From Paenibacillus tepidiphilus (GTDB lineage: Bacteria; Bacillota; Bacilli; Paenibacillales; Paenibacillaceae): a stretch of DNA of 64,000 bases. Made by a program: the position numbers and the translations under genes. Positions 17,024 to 25,426 of this stretch are shown one piece after another. Numbering within the stretch: position 1 is the stretch's first letter; each line of letters opens with the position of its first letter. The notes beneath the pieces are model-generated. The model was not told the DNA's origin and searched no databases. It saw nothing but the letters and a program-made list of their open reading frames with translations. The stretch lies in contig NZ_VWRQ01000004.1 in the NCBI RefSeq assembly GCF_008635795.1, positions 62,001-126,000 of the forward strand, written 5' to 3'.

Positions 17024-19092
17024 GACGACTACGGTTTGGCAAGAGTCCGTTAAAGAAGTTGGGTATTCTTCTGATGGCTGTGTCCTTGTTGATGATCGTA
17101 GTACCGAATTCCGGCACAGCTTCCGCTTCGTCATTTACCAATCCGTTCATCTATGCCGATGCTCCTGACAATGATGTGATCAGGGTAGGCGATGCGTACT
17201 ATATGACCAGCACCACCATGCACATGAACCCCGGAGTTCCGATCATGAAATCCTATGATCTCGTCAATTGGGAGATTGTGAACTATGTATACGATACCTA
17301 TGCGAACGGTGACGCGCAGAATCTGAATAACGGACAGAATGAATACGGCAAGGGTTCCTGGGCCAGCAGTCTCAGATACAGCGGCGGAATCTACTATGTG
17401 TCCTTCGGGTCCAATTCAACCGGCAAAACCTATATTTATCAGACCAGCAACATCGAGAGCGGTCCATGGACATCCTCTGTGCTCGGAAGCTACTATCATG
17501 ACGCCTCGCTGCTGTTCGATAACGGCCGGGTATTCCTGGTGTACGGCAGTGATAATATCAGCCTGATTGAGCTTACAGCTGACGCCAAGGCGATCAAGCA
17601 AGGGGGATTGAACCAGGTTATCATCCCTAATTCCAGCAAAGTTGCCGGGTCCAGCTTCATCGTCAAGGCCGAAGGGGCACATATCCAGAAGATCAACGGC
17701 TATTATTACGTCTTTCTGATCTGCTGGCCTTCGGGGAGCGGACGCACCCAACTGACCTACCGTTCCGGCAGCCTGACGGGAACCTATACGGGGCAGGTGT
17801 CATTAAGCGATTCAGGCATTGCACAGGGAGGCATTGTGGATACGGCCTCCGGCTCCTGGTATGCCATGCTTTTTAAGGACAGTGGAGCGGTCGGGCGAAT
17901 GCCGTATCTTGTCCCCGTCACCTGGTCTAACAACTGGCCGGTATTCGGTGTTAACGGTAAAGTGCCGCTGTCGATGAATGTACCTGCCGAAGGCTATCCC
18001 GTCAAAAAGGTGTATGCCTCCGACGAGTTTTCGGCGGCCCAATCCTCCGCAGAGCTGATTGTAAACGGCGGATTCGAAGAGAACGGCATCAGCCCGTGGA
18101 CCAGCAACAATACGGTTACTGTGACGGCCAACACAACCGAGCATTCCGGCGGCTCCGCGAGCTTATTGGCCAGCGGCAGGCAGCAGACAGGCGCGGGTCC
18201 AAGGCAGGATATTACCGGAAAAGTGAGTGCGGGAACAACCTATACGTTCTCTGCAAAGGTTAAATACACTACCGGGCCGGCCACCAAGCCATTCAACTAT
18301 GCTATCCAGAATGGTCCCAGCTACACCGGCATAACAATACTGGGGTCAGCCACCCTGAGCAAAGGGCAGTGGGGCACTATTCAGGGAACCTATACGCTTC
18401 CTGCAGGTGCGGACCTTACCCGGACATTTCTTTTTATTGAAACCCCTTATAACCAGTCGCCGGATCCCGTCAATGACCTGATGAACTTCTATGTCGACGA
18501 CGTTTCGTTTGCCTCAGCTGCCTCATCGGGAGCTGCGCTCGCTAAGGTATGGCAGTGGAACCACAATCCTGACCGGACGAAATGGTCGCTGACCCAGCGT
18601 CCCGGCTTCATGAGATTGACCACCGGCAAGGTGAGCACATCTATTCTGGATGCCCGGAACACGCTGACGCAAAGAACGTTCGGACCCAAAAGTACAGCGG
18701 TCACGGCTCTGGAAACCGGCGGGATGAAGGACGGAGATTATGCCGGACTGGCCGCCTTTCAGGCGAAATACGGGTTTGTCGGTGTGAAGGTGACCGGGAG
18801 TTCCAAGTCTATTGTGATGGTTAACGCCAGCTCCGGTGCTATGGTTGAAGTGGCCAATGTGGCGCTTACCCAAAACAGGGTATATTTGAAGGCGGTTTGT
18901 GATTTTACCAACCAGACGGATAAGGCCTATTTCTATTACAGCCTCGACGGCAGCAACTGGATCGTGGCAGGCAACACGCTTCAGATGTCCTATACGATGC
19001 CTCACTTTATGGGCTACCGGTTTGCCTTGTTCAACTATGCGACCAAGTCAACGGGCGGTTTTGCCGATTTTGATTATTTACGCCTGGAGTAG
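17020..19092 (+). CDS. Secreted GH43 family glycosidase with a CBM4/9-like insert and a beta-sandwich C-terminal domain
   Basis: The 690-residue product starts with a signal peptide ending near SGTASAS. A GH43 catalytic domain (about 40-330) follows, with FIYADAPDNDVIRVGDAYYM, YHDASLLFDNG and KAEGAHIQKINGYYYVF as the expected Asp, Asp and Glu sites. A module of about 140 residues beginning AELIVNGGFEENGISPWTSN looks like CBM4/9. The last 190 residues resemble the Concanavalin-like C-terminal domain of beta-xylosidases (FMRLTTGK, FVGVKV). The ATG at 17020 overlaps the previous stop (ATGA); GTG 17011 is the alternative. It probably acts with the preceding enzyme on xylan side chains. Confidence 0.87.
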   Translation: MRRLRFGKSPLKKLGILLMAVSLLMIVVPNSGTASASSFTNPFIYADAPDNDVIRVGDAYYMTSTTMHMNPGVPIMKSYDLVNWEIVNYVYDTYANGDAQNLNNGQNEYGKGSWASSLRYSGGIYYVSFGSNSTGKTYIYQTSNIESGPWTSSVLGSYYHDASLLFDNGRVFLVYGSDNISLIELTADAKAIKQGGLNQVIIPNSSKVAGSSFIVKAEGAHIQKINGYYYVFLICWPSGSGRTQLTYRSGSLTGTYTGQVSLSDSGIAQGGIVDTASGSWYAMLFKDSGAVGRMPYLVPVTWSNNWPVFGVNGKVPLSMNVPAEGYPVKKVYASDEFSAAQSSAELIVNGGFEENGISPWTSNNTVTVTANTTEHSGGSASLLASGRQQTGAGPRQDITGKVSAGTTYTFSAKVKYTTGPATKPFNYAIQNGPSYTGITILGSATLSKGQWGTIQGTYTLPAGADLTRTFLFIETPYNQSPDPVNDLMNFYVDDVSFASAASSGAALAKVWQWNHNPDRTKWSLTQRPGFMRLTTGKVSTSILDARNTLTQRTFGPKSTAVTALETGGMKDGDYAGLAAFQAKYGFVGVKVTGSSKSIVMVNASSGAMVEVANVALTQNRVYLKAVCDFTNQTDKAYFYYSLDGSNWIVAGNTLQMSYTMPHFMGYRFALFNYATKSTGGFADFDYLRLE

Positions 19093-19143
19093 CAGAGGCT
19101 AAATCCAACCAGGCAGCGAGTGGAACCCGCACAGTGTCATGCC

Positions 19144-19181
19144 AAACCGTCCCGGTGAAGAGCTCTTCACCGGGACGGTTT
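19144..19181 (+). terminator. Perfect 38-base palindrome, terminator of the GH43 operon
   Basis: The 19-base arms are fully complementary with no spare loop bases. Only TTTC follows, so the U-tract is weak, but the position 51 bases after the GH43 stop fits termination. Confidence 0.7.
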
Positions 19182-19230
19182 CGTGTGGGTGCGCCAGGCC
19201 AATGATTTCAACGGCTCCCGTCGCTCCCGC

Positions 19231-19446
19231 AGCTCACATGCCACTCGCAGCTCCCGCAGCTCACATGCCACTCGCAGCTCCCGCAGCTCACATGCCACTC
19301 GCAGCTCCCGCAGCTCACATGCCACTCGCAGCTCCCGCAGCTCACATGCCACTCGCAGCTCCCGCAGCTCACATGCCACTCGCAGCTCCCGCAGCTCACA
19401 TGCCACTCGCAGCTCCCGCAGCTCACATGCCACTCGCAGCTCCCGC
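19231..19446 (+). repeat. Eight perfect tandem copies of a 27-base unit
   Basis: The unit starting AGCTCACATGCCACTCGCAG is repeated eight times without any base change. Because 27 is divisible by three, frames through it stay open on both strands, but none has a ribosome site or family resemblance, so no protein is called. Complete identity suggests recent expansion; copy number may vary between isolates or be collapsed in assemblies. Confidence 0.95.
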
Positions 19447-19451
19447 GTACA

Positions 19452-19636
19452 TAAGTGTATTTTGTACAACTATTTCATCCAATTTAGGCTGGTGAAACGA
19501 TATAGTTGCACTTTCTACAACTAAATGTCCGGGATAACGCATTTTGCCGACAAACTCCTTGTTTTAGTTGTATGGAGTGCAGCTATTCCTTATAAATAGC
19601 CAAATGGCGGCCGTTTAGTTGTACAAAATGCAAGTA
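19452..19636. repeat. 185-base inverted-repeat element built from four 21-base motifs
   Basis: Four 21-base motifs close to TAGTTGYA-N5-TGCAACTA lie at 19452, 19503, 19565 and 19616. The left pair with its spacer (72 bases) is an imperfect inverted copy of the right pair (72 bases), with 18 and 17 of 21 positions matching in the outer and inner motifs by eye and a 41-base centre. There is no coding potential. It has the shape of a MITE-like or long hairpin element; no target duplication was recognised. Confidence 0.75.
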
Positions 19637-19650
19637 AACTCGTCCATCTG

Positions 19651-19965
19651 TTGCTGCGAATGATCAGTGTCGCACGTACAACACCTATTGCTGCGAACGT
19701 TAACGTCACCCGACTACCATTGTTGCTGCGAACGTTCAGCGTCACTCGGCTACCATTGTTGCTGCGAACGTTAACGTCACCCGACTACCATTGTTGCTGC
19801 GAACGTTCAGCGTCACTCGGCTACCATTGTTGCTGCGAACGTTAGCGTCTCCCGGCTACCACTGTTACTGCGAACGTTCAGCGTCACTCGGCTACCATCA
19901 GAATGCTGCGAACGTCCAGCGGCTAACGGTCATCATCCATTCCCGCGAACGTCCTGTGGTTACCT
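19651..19965. repeat. Array of about nine 35/36-base degenerate tandem repeats
   Basis: Units begin TTGCTGCGAACGTT and alternate between a 35-base form with AACGTCACCCGACTACC and a 36-base form with CAGCGTCACTCGGCTACC. They decay towards the right end. There are no unique spacers, so this is a tandem array and not a CRISPR. Confidence 0.85.
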
Positions 19966-20006
19966 TTGGTTGTCGTGCTGCCTCATGAAACGGATGTCGC
20001 CATGCG

Positions 20007-20480
20007 TCACCGGTATGCACCATATCTTCCGCCCAGCCAATCCTCATATGCATCCTGATGCTGCTTCACGAACAGCGGAGGCAGACTGTTTTTCGGAAAA
20101 AATTTCAGCTCCAGCGTCTCGCCGCCATCCACAGTCAACTCGCCTCCGGTAACGTTGCATTCAAAGAAGAATGCTATCGTCTGTGCAGCATCCCCGTTCG
20201 GATACCGGTTGAAGTACTTCGTGTATACTCCGATAAGCCGCTCAGTTCGCACCGTAAGGCCCGTCTCCTCCAGTATTTCACGGACCGCCGCTTCATCGGC
20301 GGATTCGCCCAGCTCCAGCGCACCGCCTGGAAAGCCCCAGGTGTTGGTGTCACCGCGCCGCTGCAGCAGGACTTCGTCCTGTTCATTGCAGATGATGCCG
20401 CCGGCGAAGTTCAGAATAATCGGCTCATGACCGACCTTCCCCCTGATCCAGCGGATATAATCCGGCTTGGTATCCATCAT
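20007..20480 (-). CDS. NUDIX hydrolase
   Basis: The 157-residue product contains a complete Nudix box, GGALELGESADEAAVREILE followed by ETGL, so it should hydrolyse a nucleoside diphosphate linked to another group. The N-terminal IRWIRGKVGHEPIILNFAGGI is seen in a widespread Bacillota subgroup of unknown substrate. AGGAGG lies eight bases before the ATG. The gene stands alone between two repeat regions and has no operon partner. Confidence 0.9.
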   Translation of the reverse strand: MMDTKPDYIRWIRGKVGHEPIILNFAGGIICNEQDEVLLQRRGDTNTWGFPGGALELGESADEAAVREILEETGLTVRTERLIGVYTKYFNRYPNGDAAQTIAFFFECNVTGGELTVDGGETLELKFFPKNSLPPLFVKQHQDAYEDWLGGRYGAYR

Positions 20481-20588
20481 TGTAAAAGCCTCCTGTCATT
20501 AACTCCCTATGCCAGTGATTAACTTCGACATGGCTTGGTGAAAATCCTGGGCTAAGGCCTCTTCGCCCAGCTTACTGTATATCCCATG

Positions 20589-20728
20589 TCTCTCAGCTAC
20601 ATGATAGTATCCCGCCATCCCGTACTCTCAGGGCAAGGGTAGTGTCCCGCTAAACCCAAAGTCTCAGCCCTTGGCAGTCTCCCGCCATCCCGTACACTCA
20701 GCTCCGCGGCAGCTTCCCGCCATACCTG
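20589..20728. repeat. Four degenerate 34-37-base tandem units reaching into the rpiR-like gene
   Basis: Units start at about 20589, 20624, 20661 and 20695, each with CTCAG followed by TCCCGCCATCCCGTA or a variant. The last unit supplies the final codons of the regulator on the minus strand (GGKLPRS). The sequence is unlike the two arrays further left. Confidence 0.65.
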
Positions 20729-21531
20729 GCCCGGAGCTGCTGGAGCTTATCCAGCTTGCGCAGGCTGCGGTCCTTGTGCAGCAGCCCGACGCCGAGTATC
20801 AGATTCTCGACGATGTAGGTCGGACCGACCATGGAATGGAACTCCCACACTTCGCCGCGCCCCGCATACAGCACGATATCGGCATCCTGGGAACGGGGGA
20901 AGACCAGCCGGTCGGTAATCAGGATAATCCGGTAGCCCGCTTCCTTGGCGTAATCCAGAATGACCTCCGTTTCCGGCAGGAGCTGCACGAACCCGAATAC
21001 GACGATGACATCCTTGGCTCCGGCATGCATCAGCGTCTCCAGCAGCTCATGGCCGCTCGGGGCCATCTTTTTGAGGACAAGCCCATAACGCGCCATCCGG
21101 TATGCCATCAGCTCGGCCAAGCCTGCGCAGGGACCGGGACTGTAGATGTAAATATGCCTTGCACCGGCCAAGGCGCCTATGGCTTCCTGAAGCACCGCTT
21201 CATGTAAATATCTGCCGGTCTCCTCCAGATGGTGCGAGGTGATTTCCAGCAGCTTGCGCGGGAGGGAGTTGCCGCCGGTCCGCTGCATAGCGTCGCGCAT
21301 CTTTTCTGAAGGGGTCGATTCAAAGCGGAAGCGCAGCTTGCTCTTGAAATCCTTGGCGTGCTTATAACCGGCTGCTTTCCAGAACCGGGAGACAGAAGCG
21401 ATGCTGAGCCCCAGCTCATCGGCAATTTCCTGCTCGGTCATATAAAGGATACGCTGCTCGTTCTTCGGAATGAAGTCGGCGAGAATGCGCTGGTTCGGGG
21501 AGAAGGGGCGGGTGTTCCAGTCTTTATACAT
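20698..21531 (-). CDS. RpiR/MurR-family transcriptional regulator
   Basis: The 277-residue product has an N-terminal HTH_6 domain (NEQRILYMTEQEIADELGLS then IASVSRFWKAAGY) and a C-terminal SIS phosphosugar-binding domain (ARHIYIYSPGPCAGLAELMA, DVIVVFGF, ITDRLVFPRSQDADIVLYAG). RpiR regulators usually sense sugar phosphates or amino sugar derivatives. AGGAGG precedes the ATG at 21531; the open frame beyond is not used. It diverges from an ECF transporter operon, which is its likely target. The C-terminal tail is encoded by a repeat unit. Confidence 0.88.
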   Translation of the reverse strand: MYKDWNTRPFSPNQRILADFIPKNEQRILYMTEQEIADELGLSIASVSRFWKAAGYKHAKDFKSKLRFRFESTPSEKMRDAMQRTGGNSLPRKLLEITSHHLEETGRYLHEAVLQEAIGALAGARHIYIYSPGPCAGLAELMAYRMARYGLVLKKMAPSGHELLETLMHAGAKDVIVVFGFVQLLPETEVILDYAKEAGYRIILITDRLVFPRSQDADIVLYAGRGEVWEFHSMVGPTYIVENLILGVGLLHKDRSLRKLDKLQQLRARYGGKLPRS

Positions 21532-21711
21532 CAGATGTTCCTCCTGCGTGGTTGGTGATGCCCCTACTATAGCCCGAGAGTGTGATGTAAATATTTTTAC
21601 AGCGTTAAAAATACTGAAAAAAATATTACCCTCCCTTAACAATCGGGAAAAGCTGTGCTGACATGCGCTCTCTATACTGAGAGTAAATTCCTGGAGGGGG
21701 CCGATTCGTTA

Positions 21712-22587
21712 ATGAGTACGTTAAAAACGCGTTACACGCTGACCCAATCGCAAAAGATGATGATTTTTGTGCTGTCCATGTCGCTGTATGGATTGTCCAA
21801 CATGTTCACGGAGCTGATTCCGAGTGTGCAGCTGGGGCCGATCGAGCTGTCGGTCGAGTATTTCGCCTTCATCCCGCTGACGCTGTGCATGCTGTTTCAT
21901 CCGCTGTATGCCGCCGTGGGGGCTGCGGTTGGAGAGATTATCTTCGGCGAGCTGATGCTGGGACAGTTCGGAGGTCTTGGCGAGCTGGAGAAATTCATTA
22001 CCTTCTCACTGGCCATGTATACGGCGGGCCGCATGGTGTCCGATCCGAAGAACCGCCGCCAGGTCGGCATTGCGGCCATCACCGGTGTGGCCATCCATCA
22101 GTTCTTTAGCTCGGTTATCGACATAGTGAAGGTCTGGGTGGGCGTTGAGGAGCTGGAAGCGGTGCAGGGTCTGGCGGAAAGTGTCGTGCTCATCGAAGGC
22201 GTCAGCTTTCTGAATGATGTGCTGTTCTCGGGCATTCTGTTCGCGCTGCTGCCGACGCTCTATCTGGTACCCCGCCTGTATGGCAAAATCGAGCCGCTCC
22301 TCGGCATGAAGCCGCGCGAGCGCAATATGCAGTATGCGACAGGCGCCTGGCTGTCGCCAAAGCTGGTCATCGTAGGCACCCTGCTCGCCGCCGTAGCGCT
22401 CGGCGCGGAGCTGATGTCCGAATCCGGCTGGAGCTTCGGTGAATTCGAGCTGCCGGGCGCAGAGTCGAATGAAGGCAGCCTGATCTGGATCAGCATTGCG
22501 GCTGCGGCACTCGTGGCCGCCGCGATTATCCTGATCCTGCGCCGCAGCGCCCGCAGGCGGCAGGAAGCGGGGCAGCTCGATGGCTAA
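21712..22587 (+). CDS. ECF transporter S-component-like membrane protein
   Basis: The 291-residue product has about six hydrophobic segments in the first 190 residues, a cytoplasmic stretch, then two further helices and a basic tail. Early parts (LGPIELSVEYFAFIPLTLCM, LYAAVGAAVGEIIFGELM) resemble substrate-binding S components of energy-coupling-factor importers. I do not recognise the subfamily, and it is longer than usual S components (about 180-200). The ATG at 21712 follows GGAGGGGG. It overlaps the ATPase gene by eight bases. The substrate is unknown; the RpiR regulator hints at a sugar-related compound. Confidence 0.72.
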   Translation: MSTLKTRYTLTQSQKMMIFVLSMSLYGLSNMFTELIPSVQLGPIELSVEYFAFIPLTLCMLFHPLYAAVGAAVGEIIFGELMLGQFGGLGELEKFITFSLAMYTAGRMVSDPKNRRQVGIAAITGVAIHQFFSSVIDIVKVWVGVEELEAVQGLAESVVLIEGVSFLNDVLFSGILFALLPTLYLVPRLYGKIEPLLGMKPRERNMQYATGAWLSPKLVIVGTLLAAVALGAELMSESGWSFGEFELPGAESNEGSLIWISIAAAALVAAAIILILRRSARRRQEAGQLDG

Positions 22588-24535
22588 CAACATCTTAGAG
22601 CTGCGCGGTGTGTCGTTTACGTATCCGGGGGCGGAGACGCCCGTACTGCAGGACGTATCGCTGTCGCTTACGGAGGGCGATTTCGTGGCGGTGATCGGCG
22701 GCAACGGCTCCGGGAAATCAACGCTCTGCAAGACCTTCAATGGACTGATTCCGCATTATTATACCGGCGAATTCGCCGGGGAGGTCATCCTGCACGGCAA
22801 ATCAACGGAGGGCAAAACGGTCAGCCAATTGTCGCGACATATCGGCTACGTGTACCAGGATTTCGAGAACCAGCTGGTCCGGCCGACCGTGCTGGACGAC
22901 GCCTGCTTCACGCCGCTGAATTACGGCCTGGCCGATTACAGGCAGCGCGGCGAGCGTGCGCTGGAGCTGACAGGCCTGACCGGCAAGCGCCATGATTTCA
23001 TCTGGCAGCTCAGCGGGGGGCAAAAGCATCTGCTCGCCCTGGCCGGGGCGCTGGCGATGGACCCGGACATTCTGGTCATCGATGAGCCGATCTCCCAGCT
23101 CGACCCGCAGCATGCCCGGCACATCTACGATATTCTGCGCAGCCTGAACGAGCGGCTGGGCAAGACCATTGTGGTCATTGAACATCATACGGAGTTCATT
23201 GCCGAATACTGCCGCAGCGTCGTGCTGATGGACGGCGGGCGGCTGCGCTGGCAGCGCCCGGTGCACGAAGCGCTGTCGGCCGTTGCCGAGCTGCTGCCGC
23301 TCGGCATCTATCCGCCCGATGTGACCCGGGCGGCCTGGATGCTCCGCCCCGGCGCTCCGGCGGGCACGCTGTATCCGCTGAGCTGTGAGGAAGCGGAAGG
23401 CAGCTTTGCACGGCGCGGTGCAACGGAAACGGCGCAAAGGATAGAGCGTGCAGGAGTGCATCTAACAGAGCTTAGGACTGAACGTAGGGAAGAACATGAG
23501 ACAGGACTTCGGGAAGATCATCAGGGAGGGCATGTGGCAGAGCACGGCGTAAAGGGTGCAGGAGAGCAAGCTGTAGGACACGGCTCAAAGGGTGCAGGAG
23601 AACAAGCTGCAGAGCGTAGGGTGCTGAGGAACCCGAATCATAGTACTGCCGCCGCTGCGGCTGGCGAGCAGGAGCCCGTGGTGCATATGGATAAGGCCGG
23701 TCTGGCTTACCGGACCATTCACAAGACGCTGCAGCCTGTACTCAGCGAGGTTTCCCTGACGCTGAACGCCGGCGAACGCGTTGCGCTCGTCGGCAATAAT
23801 GGTGCCGGCAAATCCTCGCTGATGAAGCTGATCGCCGGGATTGCCCAGCCGACAGCCGGAACCGTTACCGTTAAGGGAATTACGGTGAACGGGCAGCCGC
23901 CTGAACGCCTGGCAGGAACAGCCGCTTATGTGTTCCAGAACCCGGAGGACATGTTCATCGACGATTCTGTCCGCGGCGAGGTGTCTTATTATCTGAAGGC
24001 GAGGCACAGGGAGGATAGAGCTGAGACGGTGGAGCGGATGCTCGCCGCCTTCCGGCTGGAGGAGCTGGCCGAGCGGGATGCGCGGCTGCTCAGCGGCGGC
24101 CAGCAGCGCCGCGTCTCGCTGGCTATCGGCGCCGCGATGGCCCCGGCGGTCATGCTGCTCGATGAGCCGACCGCCAATCTGGACATTTCCACGAAGCAGG
24201 AAATGATCGGGGTGCTGCACACGCTCCGCAGCCACGTGGAGACGGTGGTCATCGCGACACACGACATGGCGCTGGTGGCGGAGTGGGCGACCCGGGTCAT
24301 CGTTATGCATGAGGGGCGGATCATTGCCGACGGCAGCAAGGAGGAGGTCTTCGCCGACGCGCTGCTTCTGCGGCGCGCGGGGCTGACGGAGACACAGCTG
24401 ATGAAGCTGAGCCGCAGCCTGGGGCTGCCGCAGATCTGCGGCAGTCTGGAGGAATTTACTTCGCAGGTCAGCTGGCAAGAAGATGTGAAACTTGAGCATA
24501 AAGAGGAAGGGGTGGCGCTAAGTGGAAGCCGTTAA
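22580..24535 (+). CDS. ECF transporter ATPase with two fused ABC domains
   Basis: The 651-residue product combines EcfA and EcfA' in one chain, as in YkoD-type proteins. Domain one (1-250) has GGNGSGKSTL, signature LSGGQKHLLALAG and LVIDEPISQLD. Domain two (about 365-600) has GNNGAGKSSL, LSGGQQRRVSLAIG and LLDEPTANLD. The linker of about 100 residues is Arg, Glu, Gly and His rich and holds two copies of KGAGEQA. It powers the S and T components encoded on either side and overlaps both. Confidence 0.92.
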   Translation: MANNILELRGVSFTYPGAETPVLQDVSLSLTEGDFVAVIGGNGSGKSTLCKTFNGLIPHYYTGEFAGEVILHGKSTEGKTVSQLSRHIGYVYQDFENQLVRPTVLDDACFTPLNYGLADYRQRGERALELTGLTGKRHDFIWQLSGGQKHLLALAGALAMDPDILVIDEPISQLDPQHARHIYDILRSLNERLGKTIVVIEHHTEFIAEYCRSVVLMDGGRLRWQRPVHEALSAVAELLPLGIYPPDVTRAAWMLRPGAPAGTLYPLSCEEAEGSFARRGATETAQRIERAGVHLTELRTERREEHETGLREDHQGGHVAEHGVKGAGEQAVGHGSKGAGEQAAERRVLRNPNHSTAAAAAGEQEPVVHMDKAGLAYRTIHKTLQPVLSEVSLTLNAGERVALVGNNGAGKSSLMKLIAGIAQPTAGTVTVKGITVNGQPPERLAGTAAYVFQNPEDMFIDDSVRGEVSYYLKARHREDRAETVERMLAAFRLEELAERDARLLSGGQQRRVSLAIGAAMAPAVMLLDEPTANLDISTKQEMIGVLHTLRSHVETVVIATHDMALVAEWATRVIVMHEGRIIADGSKEEVFADALLLRRAGLTETQLMKLSRSLGLPQICGSLEEFTSQVSWQEDVKLEHKEEGVALSGSR

Positions 24536-25355
24536 ACGGGCACTCGACAAGATCTCTGTCGAGCGCATCAAGCTGGAGCTGCTCGGGAATGCGTACAACA
24601 GCAGCAGTACTGTTCTGGGCCGGCTGGACCCGCGTACGCTGCTGATCTGGTATTTGTTCTTCGCCATTGTCCCGTGGTTCATGCACAACCGGACAATTCT
24701 GCTCGGAATGTTTATCCTGATGGCGGTCTGCACTGTCCTGGCACGGGCCAGTACATTCATCATCTTCATCCTCTGCCTGGGCCTCATCACCCAGGTTGGC
24801 TGGATGTTCCTGCTGTCGCTGTTCTTCGGCGGCGGGGGCGAGTCAGTGCTGCCGATGCTTACCCTGACGCTGAAGCTGTCGGTCATCTCGCTGGCCAGCA
24901 TTACCGTGTTCTCCAGTCTGGACCCCGAACGGCTCAGTGACGGCCTCTCTGCGCTGGGAGTTCCCGACGCTTTTGCCTTCAGCTTGTCCTATGGCTACCG
25001 CATTCTGCCGACGCTGCTGGAGGAGTTCCACCAGATTCTGCTGTCGTTCCGGCTGCGCGGTCTGCGCCCGCAGAAGAACGGTATGCTCTATTGGCGCACT
25101 GCCGCCTACTATTTGCGGATCATCGTGCTGGTCTTCTATCCTCTGATGCTGAATACGGCCAAACGCTCGCGCACTACCGTCGAAGCGCTGGAGACCCGGG
25201 GCTACAACTACGCCGTCAATAATCCGCAGGTTAAGAAGCTGAAGCTGTCCTACCTCTCCCTAAAGCCGCGCGACTGGATGTTCGCGGGAGTTACGGCGCT
25301 GTATTTGATCGCACTGTTTACCCTGGGTACCGCTTTTCCTGAATTGATCTATTAA
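24522..25355 (+). CDS. ECF transporter T component (EcfT-like)
   Basis: The 277-residue membrane protein has the EcfT layout: LDPRTLLIWYLFFAIVPW, then several helices, the coupling segment SYGYRILPTLLEEFHQILLS and the second Arg motif VEALETRGYNY that docks to the ATPase. It links the S component to the ATPases. The GTG start at 24522 overlaps the ATPase stop by 14 bases. Confidence 0.9.
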   Translation: MEAVKRALDKISVERIKLELLGNAYNSSSTVLGRLDPRTLLIWYLFFAIVPWFMHNRTILLGMFILMAVCTVLARASTFIIFILCLGLITQVGWMFLLSLFFGGGGESVLPMLTLTLKLSVISLASITVFSSLDPERLSDGLSALGVPDAFAFSLSYGYRILPTLLEEFHQILLSFRLRGLRPQKNGMLYWRTAAYYLRIIVLVFYPLMLNTAKRSRTTVEALETRGYNYAVNNPQVKKLKLSYLSLKPRDWMFAGVTALYLIALFTLGTAFPELIY

Positions 25356-25426
25356 GCCGCCCAAACAGGCATTCTTCACTGTGCCCGGATTATCCGTCAC
25401 TACACCTACAAAGGAGAGAAATCGCG

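Noticed and set aside
19139..19524. Open frames of 72-118 codons on both strands through the 27-base repeat
   Set aside because: They exist only because the unit length is a multiple of three; there is no ribosome site or family resemblance.
19651..19965. Possible CRISPR array
   Set aside because: Unit lengths of 35-36 bases look suggestive, but copies are directly adjacent with no unique spacers, and no cas gene is near.
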